DNA of 13,212 bases from DASYAN01 sp036501345 (GTDB lineage: Bacteria; Chloroflexota; Ktedonobacteria; Ktedonobacterales; Ktedonobacteraceae), in NCBI GenBank assembly GCA_036501345.1, contig DASYAN010000056.1, positions 1-13,212 of the forward strand, read 5' to 3'. The position numbers were made by a program, and so were the translations under genes. Of this stretch, positions 1 through 6,299 are shown one piece after another; within the stretch, counting starts at the first letter, position 1, and each line of letters begins with the position of its first letter. The notes beneath the pieces are model-generated. The model did no database searches and was not told the origin of the DNA. It worked only from the letters and a program-made list of their open reading frames with translations.

Positions 1-97
1 CTCTCTTGGACACTATTGTAGCACGTTCTTGCGAGAATGCCTTGTGTTCTTTACCTCTTTCGAGACGTGAAGCTTTGCCTAGGAACAAAGAGAACCT

Positions 98-124
98 GTT
101 CGTTTTTGCTCTCGAAAAACGGAC
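98..124. repeat. Stem-loop, 10-bp stem
   Basis: GTTCGTTTTT (98-107) pairs with AAAAACGGAC (115-124) around a 7-base loop, with one G-T pair. No U tract follows on either strand, so it is not a clear terminator. It may belong to the 3' end of a transcript entering from the left. Confidence 0.35.
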
Positions 125-171
125 CATTTTCCCATGTGGAGACCGGCAATGGCTGCCGCAGCCATGCTCTG

Positions 172-197
172 TGCCTTGGTACAAGGCAGTTTTCTTT
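172..197 (+). terminator. Probable rho-independent terminator
   Basis: TGCCTTG (172-178), a GTA loop and CAAGGCA (182-188) form a 7-bp perfect stem followed by GTTTTCTTT. The position and orientation fit the end of a + strand gene lying left of the window. A second compact hairpin, ATGGCTG/CAGCCAT (149-165, loop CCG), lies just upstream. Confidence 0.6.
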
Positions 198-214
198 ATA
201 ATACAGATAAAATC

Positions 215-249
215 TTGCTTATTAAGTAAATATCTATTATAATAGATAT
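215..249 (+). promoter_or_regulatory. Sigma70-like promoter overlapped by a 20-bp palindrome
   Basis: TTGCTT (215-220) and TATAAT (238-243) are separated by exactly 17 bases. The -10 box lies inside the perfect palindrome ATATCTATTATAATAGATAT (230-249), so a dimeric repressor bound there would block RNA polymerase. Transcription would start near 250, giving a leader of about 200 bases before the kinase gene. The boxes are direct observations; the operator role is inferred. The palindrome is AT-rich, so chance symmetry is not excluded. Confidence 0.55.
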
Positions 250-441
250 GAAGATTATTTATTATCATGAGCTATCTACATACGCTCTCCTGTCCGGGCG
301 CTGACGAGGTTTTTCTCCCCAGTCACGCACGTGTGCTTCTTTGAAGAGGAAAAGAGAGTGGATTCTGGGGCAAAAGGGGTTGATGGGAACCCAGCTTCAT
401 TGAGTCGGTATCGTAGGCGTTTTGGGAAGATGCATTTCTCT

Positions 442-446
442 GGAGG
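442..446 (+). promoter_or_regulatory. Ribosome binding site that fixes a TTG start
   Basis: GGAGG ends 6 bases before the TTG at 453. No in-frame ATG is better placed, so this site decides the kinase start. Confidence 0.65.
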
Positions 447-452
447 TTCACT

Positions 453-1706
453 TTGAGAATATCTTTGAGGGTGGCAACATTCCTCTGTGAGCAGTGCCAC
501 CATGATACACAAACGGTATACACCGTCTGGCAAGAAGGACAGGTGCGCCAGTTGTGGTGTGCAACCTGTTTGGGTAAGGTACGAAACAGAAAGGTACAGA
601 TTGCCCAGGAAACCTGTCAGCAGTGTCACTGTTACACAGAAGCAACCAGTGATGTTTTCTGGTATGGGAGCTACCAAATCTGGTGTTCTCGCTGTGTCGA
701 GGAACAGGGGCATCTGAGGGACCAGGCAAAAGACCAGCACATGACAGGAGATGAGGCAAGACAAAGGAGCCATCTGGGGAACATGCATATGAGCCTGGGC
801 TCTGGTTGTGTCACCTTGCTCAAGGGGCGCTATCGTCTTATTGCTCTGATTGGCAAAGGAGGCTTCGGAGCCGTCTACAAGGCCGAAGACACGATCTTTG
901 CTCGTCGTCTTGTTGCTGTTAAGGAGATGATCCCAGGGCCAGAGCAGTTGCCCGCCTCCATCAAGGACCTGCTTGAGCAAGAGGCACTGATGCTCGCCAG
1001 GCTGATGCATGCGCAACTGCCTCGCATTTACGACTATTTCACTGAACAGAAGCGTTACTATCTCGTGATGGACTATATTGAAGGCCTCACTCTTGAGCAG
1101 TATGCGAAGCAAGCTCCTGATAGTCGCCTTCCTCTTGTGCAAGTACTTGGCTACGGCATCCAATTGTGCAATGTCCTGGAGTACTTGCACAGCAGAAAAC
1201 CTCATCCGATCATCTTTCGAGACCTCAAGCCGAGCAATATCATCGTTGGGGTGGATGGCATCCTCTATCTGATCGATTTCGGTATTGCACGCTTCTTTAA
1301 GGTAGGACAAGCCCATGATACGATGAGCTTTGTTTCGCCCGGGTATGCTGCACCAGAACAATATGGGCAAGAACAAACGACCGTACGAACCGACATCTAC
1401 AGTCTCGGGGCGACTCTCCATCGGCTCCTCTCCGGAATCAACCCGGCTCGGCAACCCTTCTCCTTTGGACCCTTTTCCAACGGGACAGATCTGGCCATGG
1501 TTGAAATCGAGCACCTTGTGCGCCAGATGGTCTCGATGGAGCCGAGCAAAAGACCAGCCCATGTAGCTGCTATTCGCCAGGAGTTGCAGCATCTTCTCGC
1601 CCGTTTGGTTGGGGAAAGAAGTGCCTATTCCAACAAGCTCTCTCTGACCGATTCGTCTTGGTCTACCCTACCAGAAAACGGCTTCTCCTCAGATCCGACG
1701 CTCTAA
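453..1706 (+). CDS. Zinc-ribbon Ser/Thr protein kinase
   Basis: This 417-residue protein is a Hanks-type Ser/Thr kinase that should phosphorylate proteins in the cytoplasm; no membrane segment is visible. The N-terminus has two CxxC...CxxC zinc ribbons: C12/C15 with C36/C39, and C55/C58 with C78/C81. The kinase domain covers about residues 125-385: glycine-rich loop GKGGFGAV (134-141), ATP lysine K157, probable helix C glutamate E177, catalytic loop FRDLKPSN (255-262, D257 catalytic, N262 metal-binding), DFG 275-277, and PEQYG after the activation segment. Phe replaces the usual His of HRD, while the Arg-Asp pair is kept. The start is TTG with GGAGG 6 bases upstream. The helicase gene downstream has its own promoter, so the two need not be co-regulated. 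The substrate is unknown, and zinc binding is inferred from cysteine spacing. Confidence 0.93.
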   Translation: MRISLRVATFLCEQCHHDTQTVYTVWQEGQVRQLWCATCLGKVRNRKVQIAQETCQQCHCYTEATSDVFWYGSYQIWCSRCVEEQGHLRDQAKDQHMTGDEARQRSHLGNMHMSLGSGCVTLLKGRYRLIALIGKGGFGAVYKAEDTIFARRLVAVKEMIPGPEQLPASIKDLLEQEALMLARLMHAQLPRIYDYFTEQKRYYLVMDYIEGLTLEQYAKQAPDSRLPLVQVLGYGIQLCNVLEYLHSRKPHPIIFRDLKPSNIIVGVDGILYLIDFGIARFFKVGQAHDTMSFVSPGYAAPEQYGQEQTTVRTDIYSLGATLHRLLSGINPARQPFSFGPFSNGTDLAMVEIEHLVRQMVSMEPSKRPAHVAAIRQELQHLLARLVGERSAYSNKLSLTDSSWSTLPENGFSSDPTL

Positions 1707-1730
1707 AGATTGCTCTTTTGCTGACTCATC

Positions 1731-1759
1731 TTGGCAATCTTGAGCACGGCTGGTATACT
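1731..1759 (+). promoter_or_regulatory. Extended -10 promoter of the helicase gene
   Basis: TTGGCA (1731-1736), a 17-base spacer and TATACT (1754-1759) make a strong sigma70-type promoter; TGG just before the -10 adds a TGn extension. It lies just after the kinase stop codon, and transcription would start near 1766, about 27 bases before the proposed GTG start. Confidence 0.65.
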
Positions 1760-1776
1760 TTTGCTAAAGCCATACA

Positions 1777-1783
1777 GAAGGGA
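1777..1783 (+). promoter_or_regulatory. Ribosome binding site favouring GTG 1793
   Basis: GAAGGGA lies 9 bases before the GTG at 1793 and downstream of the predicted transcription start. This supports GTG 1793 over the far upstream TTG at 1658, which would overlap the kinase, and over the ATG at 1850, which lacks a clear site. Confidence 0.5.
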
Positions 1784-1792
1784 TCCTGCACG

Positions 1793-4045
1793 GTGCCATC
1801 ATTGCCACACGAGCCAGTTGAAGAGCCACCTCGCTCTGCACAGCGTTCCATGGAACATCTCCAGGGCGTTGTTGAGCGTGTGACATATTACGCCGAAGAA
1901 AGTGGCTATAGCGTGGCCCGGTTGCATGTACCAGGCAACCATGATCTGGTGACGATTGTTGGAAGCTTTCCCTCAATTGTCGCTGGGCAAACGCTCCGTC
2001 TGACAGGGTTCTGGCGAGAGCATGCCAAATATGGCCTGCAATTCCAAGTCGTCTCAGCACAAGAAACCAAGCCTGCAACGCTCACGGGACTGGAAAAATA
2101 TCTGGGCAGTGGCCTCATTCGTGGGATTGGTCCTGTCATGGCGAAACGCATTGTCTCCCATTTTGGCTTAGAGACGCTCGACATTATTGAGCAGCAGATT
2201 GCTCGCCTCATTGAGGTTCCCGGCATTGGCAAGTCACGTGTAAGCACGATTGAAAAGGCCTGGGCTGCACAGAAAGCGATTAAGGAGGTGATGATTTTCC
2301 TTCAGGGACATGGAGTCTCACCCACCTACGCGGTAAAGATCTACAAAGTCTACGCAGATCAGGCCATTCGTGTGGTCTCAGAGAATCCTTATCAGCTTGC
2401 CGCTGATATCTATGGCATTGGCTTTATCACGGCTGACACCATTGCTCGCCATATTGGCATCGCTCCCGACTCCGATTTCCGCTACCGTGCTGGCATTGTC
2501 TATATGCTGAGCCAAGCAGCCGAGGATGGCCATTGCTTCCTGCCGGAGCAAGAACTCGTCGAGCGCACCACCAAACAACTGGCACTCCCTGACTATCCAG
2601 TGGACCCGGTTCGTATCAATCAATTGATCGTCCAGATGACCCAGGACAAGCAACTGATCACCCAAAGCGGATATGGAGATCTCAAAGAGCAACGGATCTG
2701 CTACACTCCGGCGTTCTACCACACCGAAGCGGCACTGGCCAGACGGCTCGCTGCTTTTGCCAGCATGCCAGTGGAGGTCGATCTGCCTCGCGTCGGTCGC
2801 TGGATTGATGGCTACACGCAGAAAAAGGGCATCACGCTCTCTGAGGAACAACGCCAAGCCGTTGAGCTTGCAGCCTCTTCACGATTGATGATCCTGACAG
2901 GTGGGCCAGGCTGTGGGAAAACCTTTACCACCAAAACCATCGTCGCATTGTGGAAGGCGATGGGCAAATCCATCCTGCTTGCGGCTCCAACGGGGCGAGC
3001 AGCGCAACGACTTGCTGAAATGACTGGGCACGAAGCCAAAACCATCCATCGGCTCCTTGCCTTTGACCCCAAAACCATGCAGTTCCGCTACCATGACCAG
3101 AATCCGCTCCCTGTTGAGGCTATGGTCGTAGACGAAACCTCCATGCTCGACCTTTTCTTGGCCCACTCTCTCATGAAAGCCATTCCACCCCAGGCCCAGG
3201 TGCTTCTGGTTGGCGACATTGATCAATTGCCCAGTGTCGGACCTGGGATGGTCTTGCGTGACATCATCAATTCACAGCATATCCCCGTGATCAGACTCAC
3301 AGAGGTCTTTCGTCAGGCACAAGCGAGCCATATTATCACCAATGCTCATCGCATCAATGCCGGACAGTTTCCTCATCTCACACCGACCGTCAAGTTTGCC
3401 CAGTCAGATTGCCTGTGGTTAGAAGCGCCAGAGCCAGCGCTAGGAACAGAGGGCATCGCTCACCTGGTCAGTGAGTTTCTCCCAAAGCATGGCATCAATC
3501 CAGTTCAACAGGTCCAGATCCTCTGTCCTACCACCCGAGGAGAAGCTGGAACCCGCCAACTCAACACCATGCTCCAACAGGTGCTCAACCAGCCAATGCC
3601 CAACAAGGTGGAACTCCACCGAGGCGGGACCATCTTGCGCGTCGGAGACCGGGTGATCCAGCAGGTCAATGATTATCAACGCGAGATCTTCAACGGGGAC
3701 CTGGGTTCCATCAAGGCGATCAACCTGGAAGAGCAAGAAGTAGCCGTACAATTCGCCGAGCGCGAGGTCACCTATGATTATGCAGACCTGTCGGAGCTCG
3801 CACTCGCCTGGGCTGTGACCATTCACAAGAGTCAAGGAAGCGAATATCCTGTAGTGATACTCCCGCTATTTATGCAACATTATATCCTTTTAAGTCGGAA
3901 TTTGCTCTACACCGGTCTCACACGTGCTAAGCAACTCGCCATCCTCGTAGGACCCACCAAAGCTCTTGGGATGGCCATTCAACGGGTCATGGATCGAGAA
4001 CGCTACACGGCTCTCGCAGATCGTTTGAAGGCGTTATCAGGATAA
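1793..4045 (+). CDS. recD2: RecD2-type (RecD/TraA superfamily 1B) DNA helicase
   Basis: From the GTG at 1793 the protein has 750 residues, a normal length for RecD2, the 5'-3' helicase found in bacteria without RecBCD and linked to DNA repair and mismatch processing. The N-terminal part begins with the family-typical LQGVVERVTYYAEESGYSVA. Helix-hairpin-helix DNA-binding segments follow (RGIGPVMAKRI, then VPGIGKSRV, within about 100-155; YGIGFITADTI near 205-215). The motor has Walker A GGPGCGKT (370-377), Walker B VDETSML (D447-E448), the GDIDQLPSVGPG motif, TEVFRQ, IHKSQGSE (from 677) and LLYTGLTRA (704-712, arginine finger). All core helicase motifs are intact, so it should be active. An open frame reaches back to a TTG at 1658, but the promoter and ribosome site argue against it; ATG 1850 is the shorter alternative. 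No recombination partner gene is adjacent. Confidence 0.95.
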   Translation: MPSLPHEPVEEPPRSAQRSMEHLQGVVERVTYYAEESGYSVARLHVPGNHDLVTIVGSFPSIVAGQTLRLTGFWREHAKYGLQFQVVSAQETKPATLTGLEKYLGSGLIRGIGPVMAKRIVSHFGLETLDIIEQQIARLIEVPGIGKSRVSTIEKAWAAQKAIKEVMIFLQGHGVSPTYAVKIYKVYADQAIRVVSENPYQLAADIYGIGFITADTIARHIGIAPDSDFRYRAGIVYMLSQAAEDGHCFLPEQELVERTTKQLALPDYPVDPVRINQLIVQMTQDKQLITQSGYGDLKEQRICYTPAFYHTEAALARRLAAFASMPVEVDLPRVGRWIDGYTQKKGITLSEEQRQAVELAASSRLMILTGGPGCGKTFTTKTIVALWKAMGKSILLAAPTGRAAQRLAEMTGHEAKTIHRLLAFDPKTMQFRYHDQNPLPVEAMVVDETSMLDLFLAHSLMKAIPPQAQVLLVGDIDQLPSVGPGMVLRDIINSQHIPVIRLTEVFRQAQASHIITNAHRINAGQFPHLTPTVKFAQSDCLWLEAPEPALGTEGIAHLVSEFLPKHGINPVQQVQILCPTTRGEAGTRQLNTMLQQVLNQPMPNKVELHRGGTILRVGDRVIQQVNDYQREIFNGDLGSIKAINLEEQEVAVQFAEREVTYDYADLSELALAWAVTIHKSQGSEYPVVILPLFMQHYILLSRNLLYTGLTRAKQLAILVGPTKALGMAIQRVMDRERYTALADRLKALSG

Positions 4046-4507
4046 CAAGACATGCTGAAAGAGACTTCCTCGCCGATGAAAAGAGGCCTTTTCTTAAGGA
4101 CACGCCTCTTCACGCACAAATGTGATACTCCCGAGCCTGAGAAGCTCTGCCTGCGCCGATGAGTGCACCACTGGAGGAGCACAGCTATGCTTTCCAATAT
4201 TGCCCAGGAGACCAAGCCCACTTTCACCTCTTTTTGATATAAGGTGACTTTCTTCTGCTGATTCCGATTGTTCTCTTTGAAATGAGAATACAAAGAGCGT
4301 GCGCAAAACAATGTACAAAGACGATTTTCTTGTCTGCCTCTTGCAAGCAAGCAAGCAAGCAGGGAAGAGAGAGTACATTGTTCACGCCGAAGATACGCTC
4401 TCAAGAAAAGAGCGGTCAGCATCTTCAGCATGATTCTACACAATGAGAGAACTATCACGTCAAAAGTGAGATAGTATCACAAACTGAAACCAAAGGAGTA
4501 TTTGTGT
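4046..4507. other. Intergenic region with small repeats
   Basis: No gene is supported here. The stretch holds AAGAGGC/GCCTCTT (4081-4087/4104-4110), a possible weak end hairpin for the helicase transcript without a U tract; CTCTTTG/CAAAGAG (4273-4279/4291-4297); CGCTCT/AGAGCG (4396-4401/4409-4414); and a GCAA tetranucleotide run of four full units (4343-4358, plus GCA). Close to the next gene are ACTATC/GATAGT (4451-4456/4470-4475) and two direct TATCAC copies (4453-4458 and 4475-4480) 22 bases apart, which could be an operator. Open - strand frames across the region have no family resemblance or ribosome site. Confidence 0.4.
4343..4361. repeat. GCAA tetranucleotide repeat
   Basis: Four full GCAA units plus GCA are repeated in tandem. 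Such tracts can change length by slippage, but this one lies outside any supported gene. Confidence 0.8.
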
Positions 4508-4552
4508 ATGAAAATCGACGCGAACCACCTATGCAGCTGTGAATGGAATTGA
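4492..4552 (+). pseudogene. Out-of-frame 5' end of the hydrolase gene (AAAGGAG, ATG, 14-codon frame)
   Basis: AAAGGAG (4492-4498) lies 9 bases before ATG 4508, the best start signal here, but that frame encodes only 14 residues and stops at TGA 4550-4552. In the +1 frame the same DNA reads TTYAAVNGIELYY, continuous with the hydrolase body and typical of its N-terminus. Removing one A from the A4 run at 4511-4514 would give an unbroken MKSTRTTYAAVNG start; adding two bases near 4525 would give MKIDANTTYAAVNG. An indel or sequencing error is the simplest reading. Alternatively the short frame is translated and couples to the GTG at 4539. Confidence 0.55.
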
Positions 4553-5315
4553 GCTGTACTATGAACTTCATGGAACAGGCAGGCCTTTGATCATGCTTCA
4601 TGGGGGCTTTGGGACCTTTGAGATGTTCACTGCTCTTTCTCCTACTCTTGCTGCTAACCATCAGGTCATTGGGGTCGATCTCTACGGACACGGACGCACC
4701 GCTTTGACTGATCGCCCCATCCGTTTTGAGGACATGGCTGATGATATCTCTGGCCTCATCAGCCATCTCGGACTCGAAAAGGCAGACCTACTTGGCTTCT
4801 CTCTTGGCGGTGCTGTGGCTCTGCAGACCGCTATTCGCCACCCGGAACGGGTCAACAAACTCGTGGTGATCTCCACTCCCTTCAAACGGACTGGCTGGCA
4901 TCCCGAAATGCAAACCGGCATGACAACCTTTGCCCCTGAGTTCTTTATGGATACTCCCATCTATGATACCTATCTGCATGTTGCGCCAAAACCAGAGGAT
5001 TTTCCCAGATTCGTCGCGACCATGAAAGAAGCCATGAGTCAGGACTATGATTGGACAGAGCAGGTTGCCTCTTTGAGCACTCCTACCCTCATTATCGCTG
5101 GCGATGCGGATGGTCTTCCCCCTTCGCATGCCGTCGAGTTTTTCACCCTCTTGGGCGGCGGGCTCAAGGATGCTGGCTGGAATGGTGAACATCTCATCCC
5201 ATCACAGCTAGCCATCTTGCCTGGTGCCACCCATTACACCATTGTTTTGCGAGCTGATGTGCTCCTGCCCATTCTTGCTCCTTTCCTTGACAGCAAACAC
5301 GTGATGAACCCATAA
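4539..5315 (+). CDS. Alpha/beta hydrolase, probably frameshifted at its 5' end
   Basis: From the GTG at 4539 the product has 258 residues with an alpha/beta hydrolase fold; the exact substrate is unknown. The oxyanion segment HGGFG is at 21-25, the nucleophile elbow GFSLGG at 86-91 (S88), the acid in GDADGLPP (D191 preferred, D189 possible) and the catalytic His in THY (H232). A complete triad is therefore visible, and no signal peptide or membrane segment is seen. No ribosome site precedes the GTG; the good one serves ATG 4508 in another frame (see the separate entry), so about 10 N-terminal residues are probably lost or the gene is poorly translated. The body has no internal stop. The DUF1697 gene 120 bases downstream is on the same strand but separated by two hairpins, so an operon is uncertain. 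Confidence 0.85.
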   Translation: MNGIELYYELHGTGRPLIMLHGGFGTFEMFTALSPTLAANHQVIGVDLYGHGRTALTDRPIRFEDMADDISGLISHLGLEKADLLGFSLGGAVALQTAIRHPERVNKLVVISTPFKRTGWHPEMQTGMTTFAPEFFMDTPIYDTYLHVAPKPEDFPRFVATMKEAMSQDYDWTEQVASLSTPTLIIAGDADGLPPSHAVEFFTLLGGGLKDAGWNGEHLIPSQLAILPGATHYTIVLRADVLLPILAPFLDSKHVMNP

Positions 5316-5328
5316 TTTTGAGGAGCTG

Positions 5329-5359
5329 GGCTTCTTGATTCCTCTGGAAGAAAGAAGCC
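5329..5359 (+). repeat. Hairpin 1 after the hydrolase gene
   Basis: GGCTTCTT (5329-5336) pairs with AAGAAGCC (5352-5359) around a 15-base loop. It starts 13 bases after the hydrolase stop. There is no U tract, so it may protect the mRNA end rather than terminate transcription. Confidence 0.4.
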
Positions 5360-5365
5360 AACAGA

Positions 5366-5400
5366 CATCGGGTTCTGGACCATCTACCCCAAACCCGATG
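5366..5400 (+). repeat. Hairpin 2 before the DUF1697 gene
   Basis: CATCGGGTT (5366-5374) pairs perfectly with AACCCGATG (5392-5400) around a 17-base loop. It lies 36 bases before the DUF1697 start codon. It could be an operator-like inverted repeat or a leader hairpin; the sequence does not decide between these. Confidence 0.4.
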
Positions 5401-5436
5401 CCTACATCATCAGGTGAAACACCGTGAGGAATAACG

Positions 5437-5976
5437 ATGAAATACGTAGCATTACTTCGAGCAATCAATGTCGGCGGCAACAATAGTATCAAGATGGAGC
5501 AACTTCGAGCTTGTTTTCAAGCGGGCGGGTTTGGGCAGGTCATGACTTATATCCAAAGCGGAAATGTCATTTTTGAGTCGGAGGATGAAAATAAGGAAAA
5601 GCTGACAAGAGAGATTGAAGAGAGAGTATCACAGACATTCAATTATACCGCACGAATTGTGGTACGATCCTATACAGAAATACAGAAAATAGTAAAAGGT
5701 GTTCCAAATGACTGGAATACAAGAAGCGATTTAAGGTGTAATGTTGCTTTCATCAAAGAGCCAGTTACGGCAAAGGAAGCATGGCAAGAAATTCTGCCGA
5801 AAGAAGGAATAGATGTTGTCACCATCGGACACGGTGTCTTATATCTCTCAACGTTGTTAAGTGGTTTGAATAAAAGCGCATTAGGGAAGCTGGTCAGCAA
5901 AAAAATCTATCAGGACATGACGATTAGGAACTACACGACCACTCAAAAACTTCTTACACTCATGGAGCAGAAATAA
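5437..5976 (+). CDS. DUF1697 family protein
   Basis: This 179-residue soluble protein matches the DUF1697 family at its N-terminus: YVALLRAINVGGNN followed by a helix and then TYIQSGNVIFES, the family hallmarks. The length is normal. Its biochemical role is not established, so I give no function. GAGGA (5426-5430) lies 6 bases before the ATG, which supports the start. The gene is visibly richer in A and T than the helicase and polymerase genes, and the product is rich in Lys, Glu and Ile, which suggests recent acquisition from a lower-GC genome. It converges with the beta' gene. Confidence 0.9.
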   Translation: MKYVALLRAINVGGNNSIKMEQLRACFQAGGFGQVMTYIQSGNVIFESEDENKEKLTREIEERVSQTFNYTARIVVRSYTEIQKIVKGVPNDWNTRSDLRCNVAFIKEPVTAKEAWQEILPKEGIDVVTIGHGVLYLSTLLSGLNKSALGKLVSKKIYQDMTIRNYTTTQKLLTLMEQK

Positions 5977-6299
5977 ATGGGATGGATGTGTAAAATGATA
6001 GAGAGAAGTCTGTCTGCAATCTCACGTGAGAATAGTGGCAGAAATATGTCAATTGTCGAGCAGGAGCGTTCTTTTTTAGTATGTTGTGGCAAAGGAAGCT
6101 GAGTGAAGCGATCCTACAACGTGGTCGTCACGCCCCAGCCTCCAATGGATCACATGTGCAGAGCCTCCATACGTATAGAATATGGCCCAATGGCGCCAGA
6201 TCAGCCACATAGCCTGCCTCACTCCCAACCCATAGCCCAATCACATATTCCAACAGGCACAGTGGCAATCCGCTAGGGCTTGCGGTGGGTTCTTTTGTA
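5977..6299. other. Convergent intergenic region
   Basis: This lies between the ends of the DUF1697 and beta' genes. It contains the perfect 12-bp palindrome TCTCACGTGAGA (6020-6031) and a T6 run (6073-6078) without a convincing stem in front of it. I see no clear terminator for the beta' gene. A - strand frame (6128-6346) overlaps the beta' 3' end and has no ribosome site or recognisable family. Confidence 0.4.

Noticed and set aside
6..242. 78-codon + strand frame at the left edge
   Set aside because: It runs through the predicted terminator and into the promoter region, has no ribosome site and reads as unrelated sequence.
276..1592. Long - strand open frame of 438 codons across the kinase gene
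   Set aside because: It lies opposite a kinase with every catalytic motif, has no family features and no ribosome site; it is a mirror of the coding strand.
4343..4361. GCAA tandem repeat as a phase-variation switch
   Set aside because: It lies in no supported gene and not within promoter spacing of one, so there is nothing for it to switch.
4003..4458. - strand frames in the gap after the helicase
   Set aside because: Low-complexity, Leu/Arg/Cys-rich translations without a ribosome site; one overlaps the helicase end.
6020..6031. TCTCACGTGAGA palindrome as an operator
   Set aside because: It lies between two converging genes, far from any promoter, and 12-bp palindromes occur by chance.
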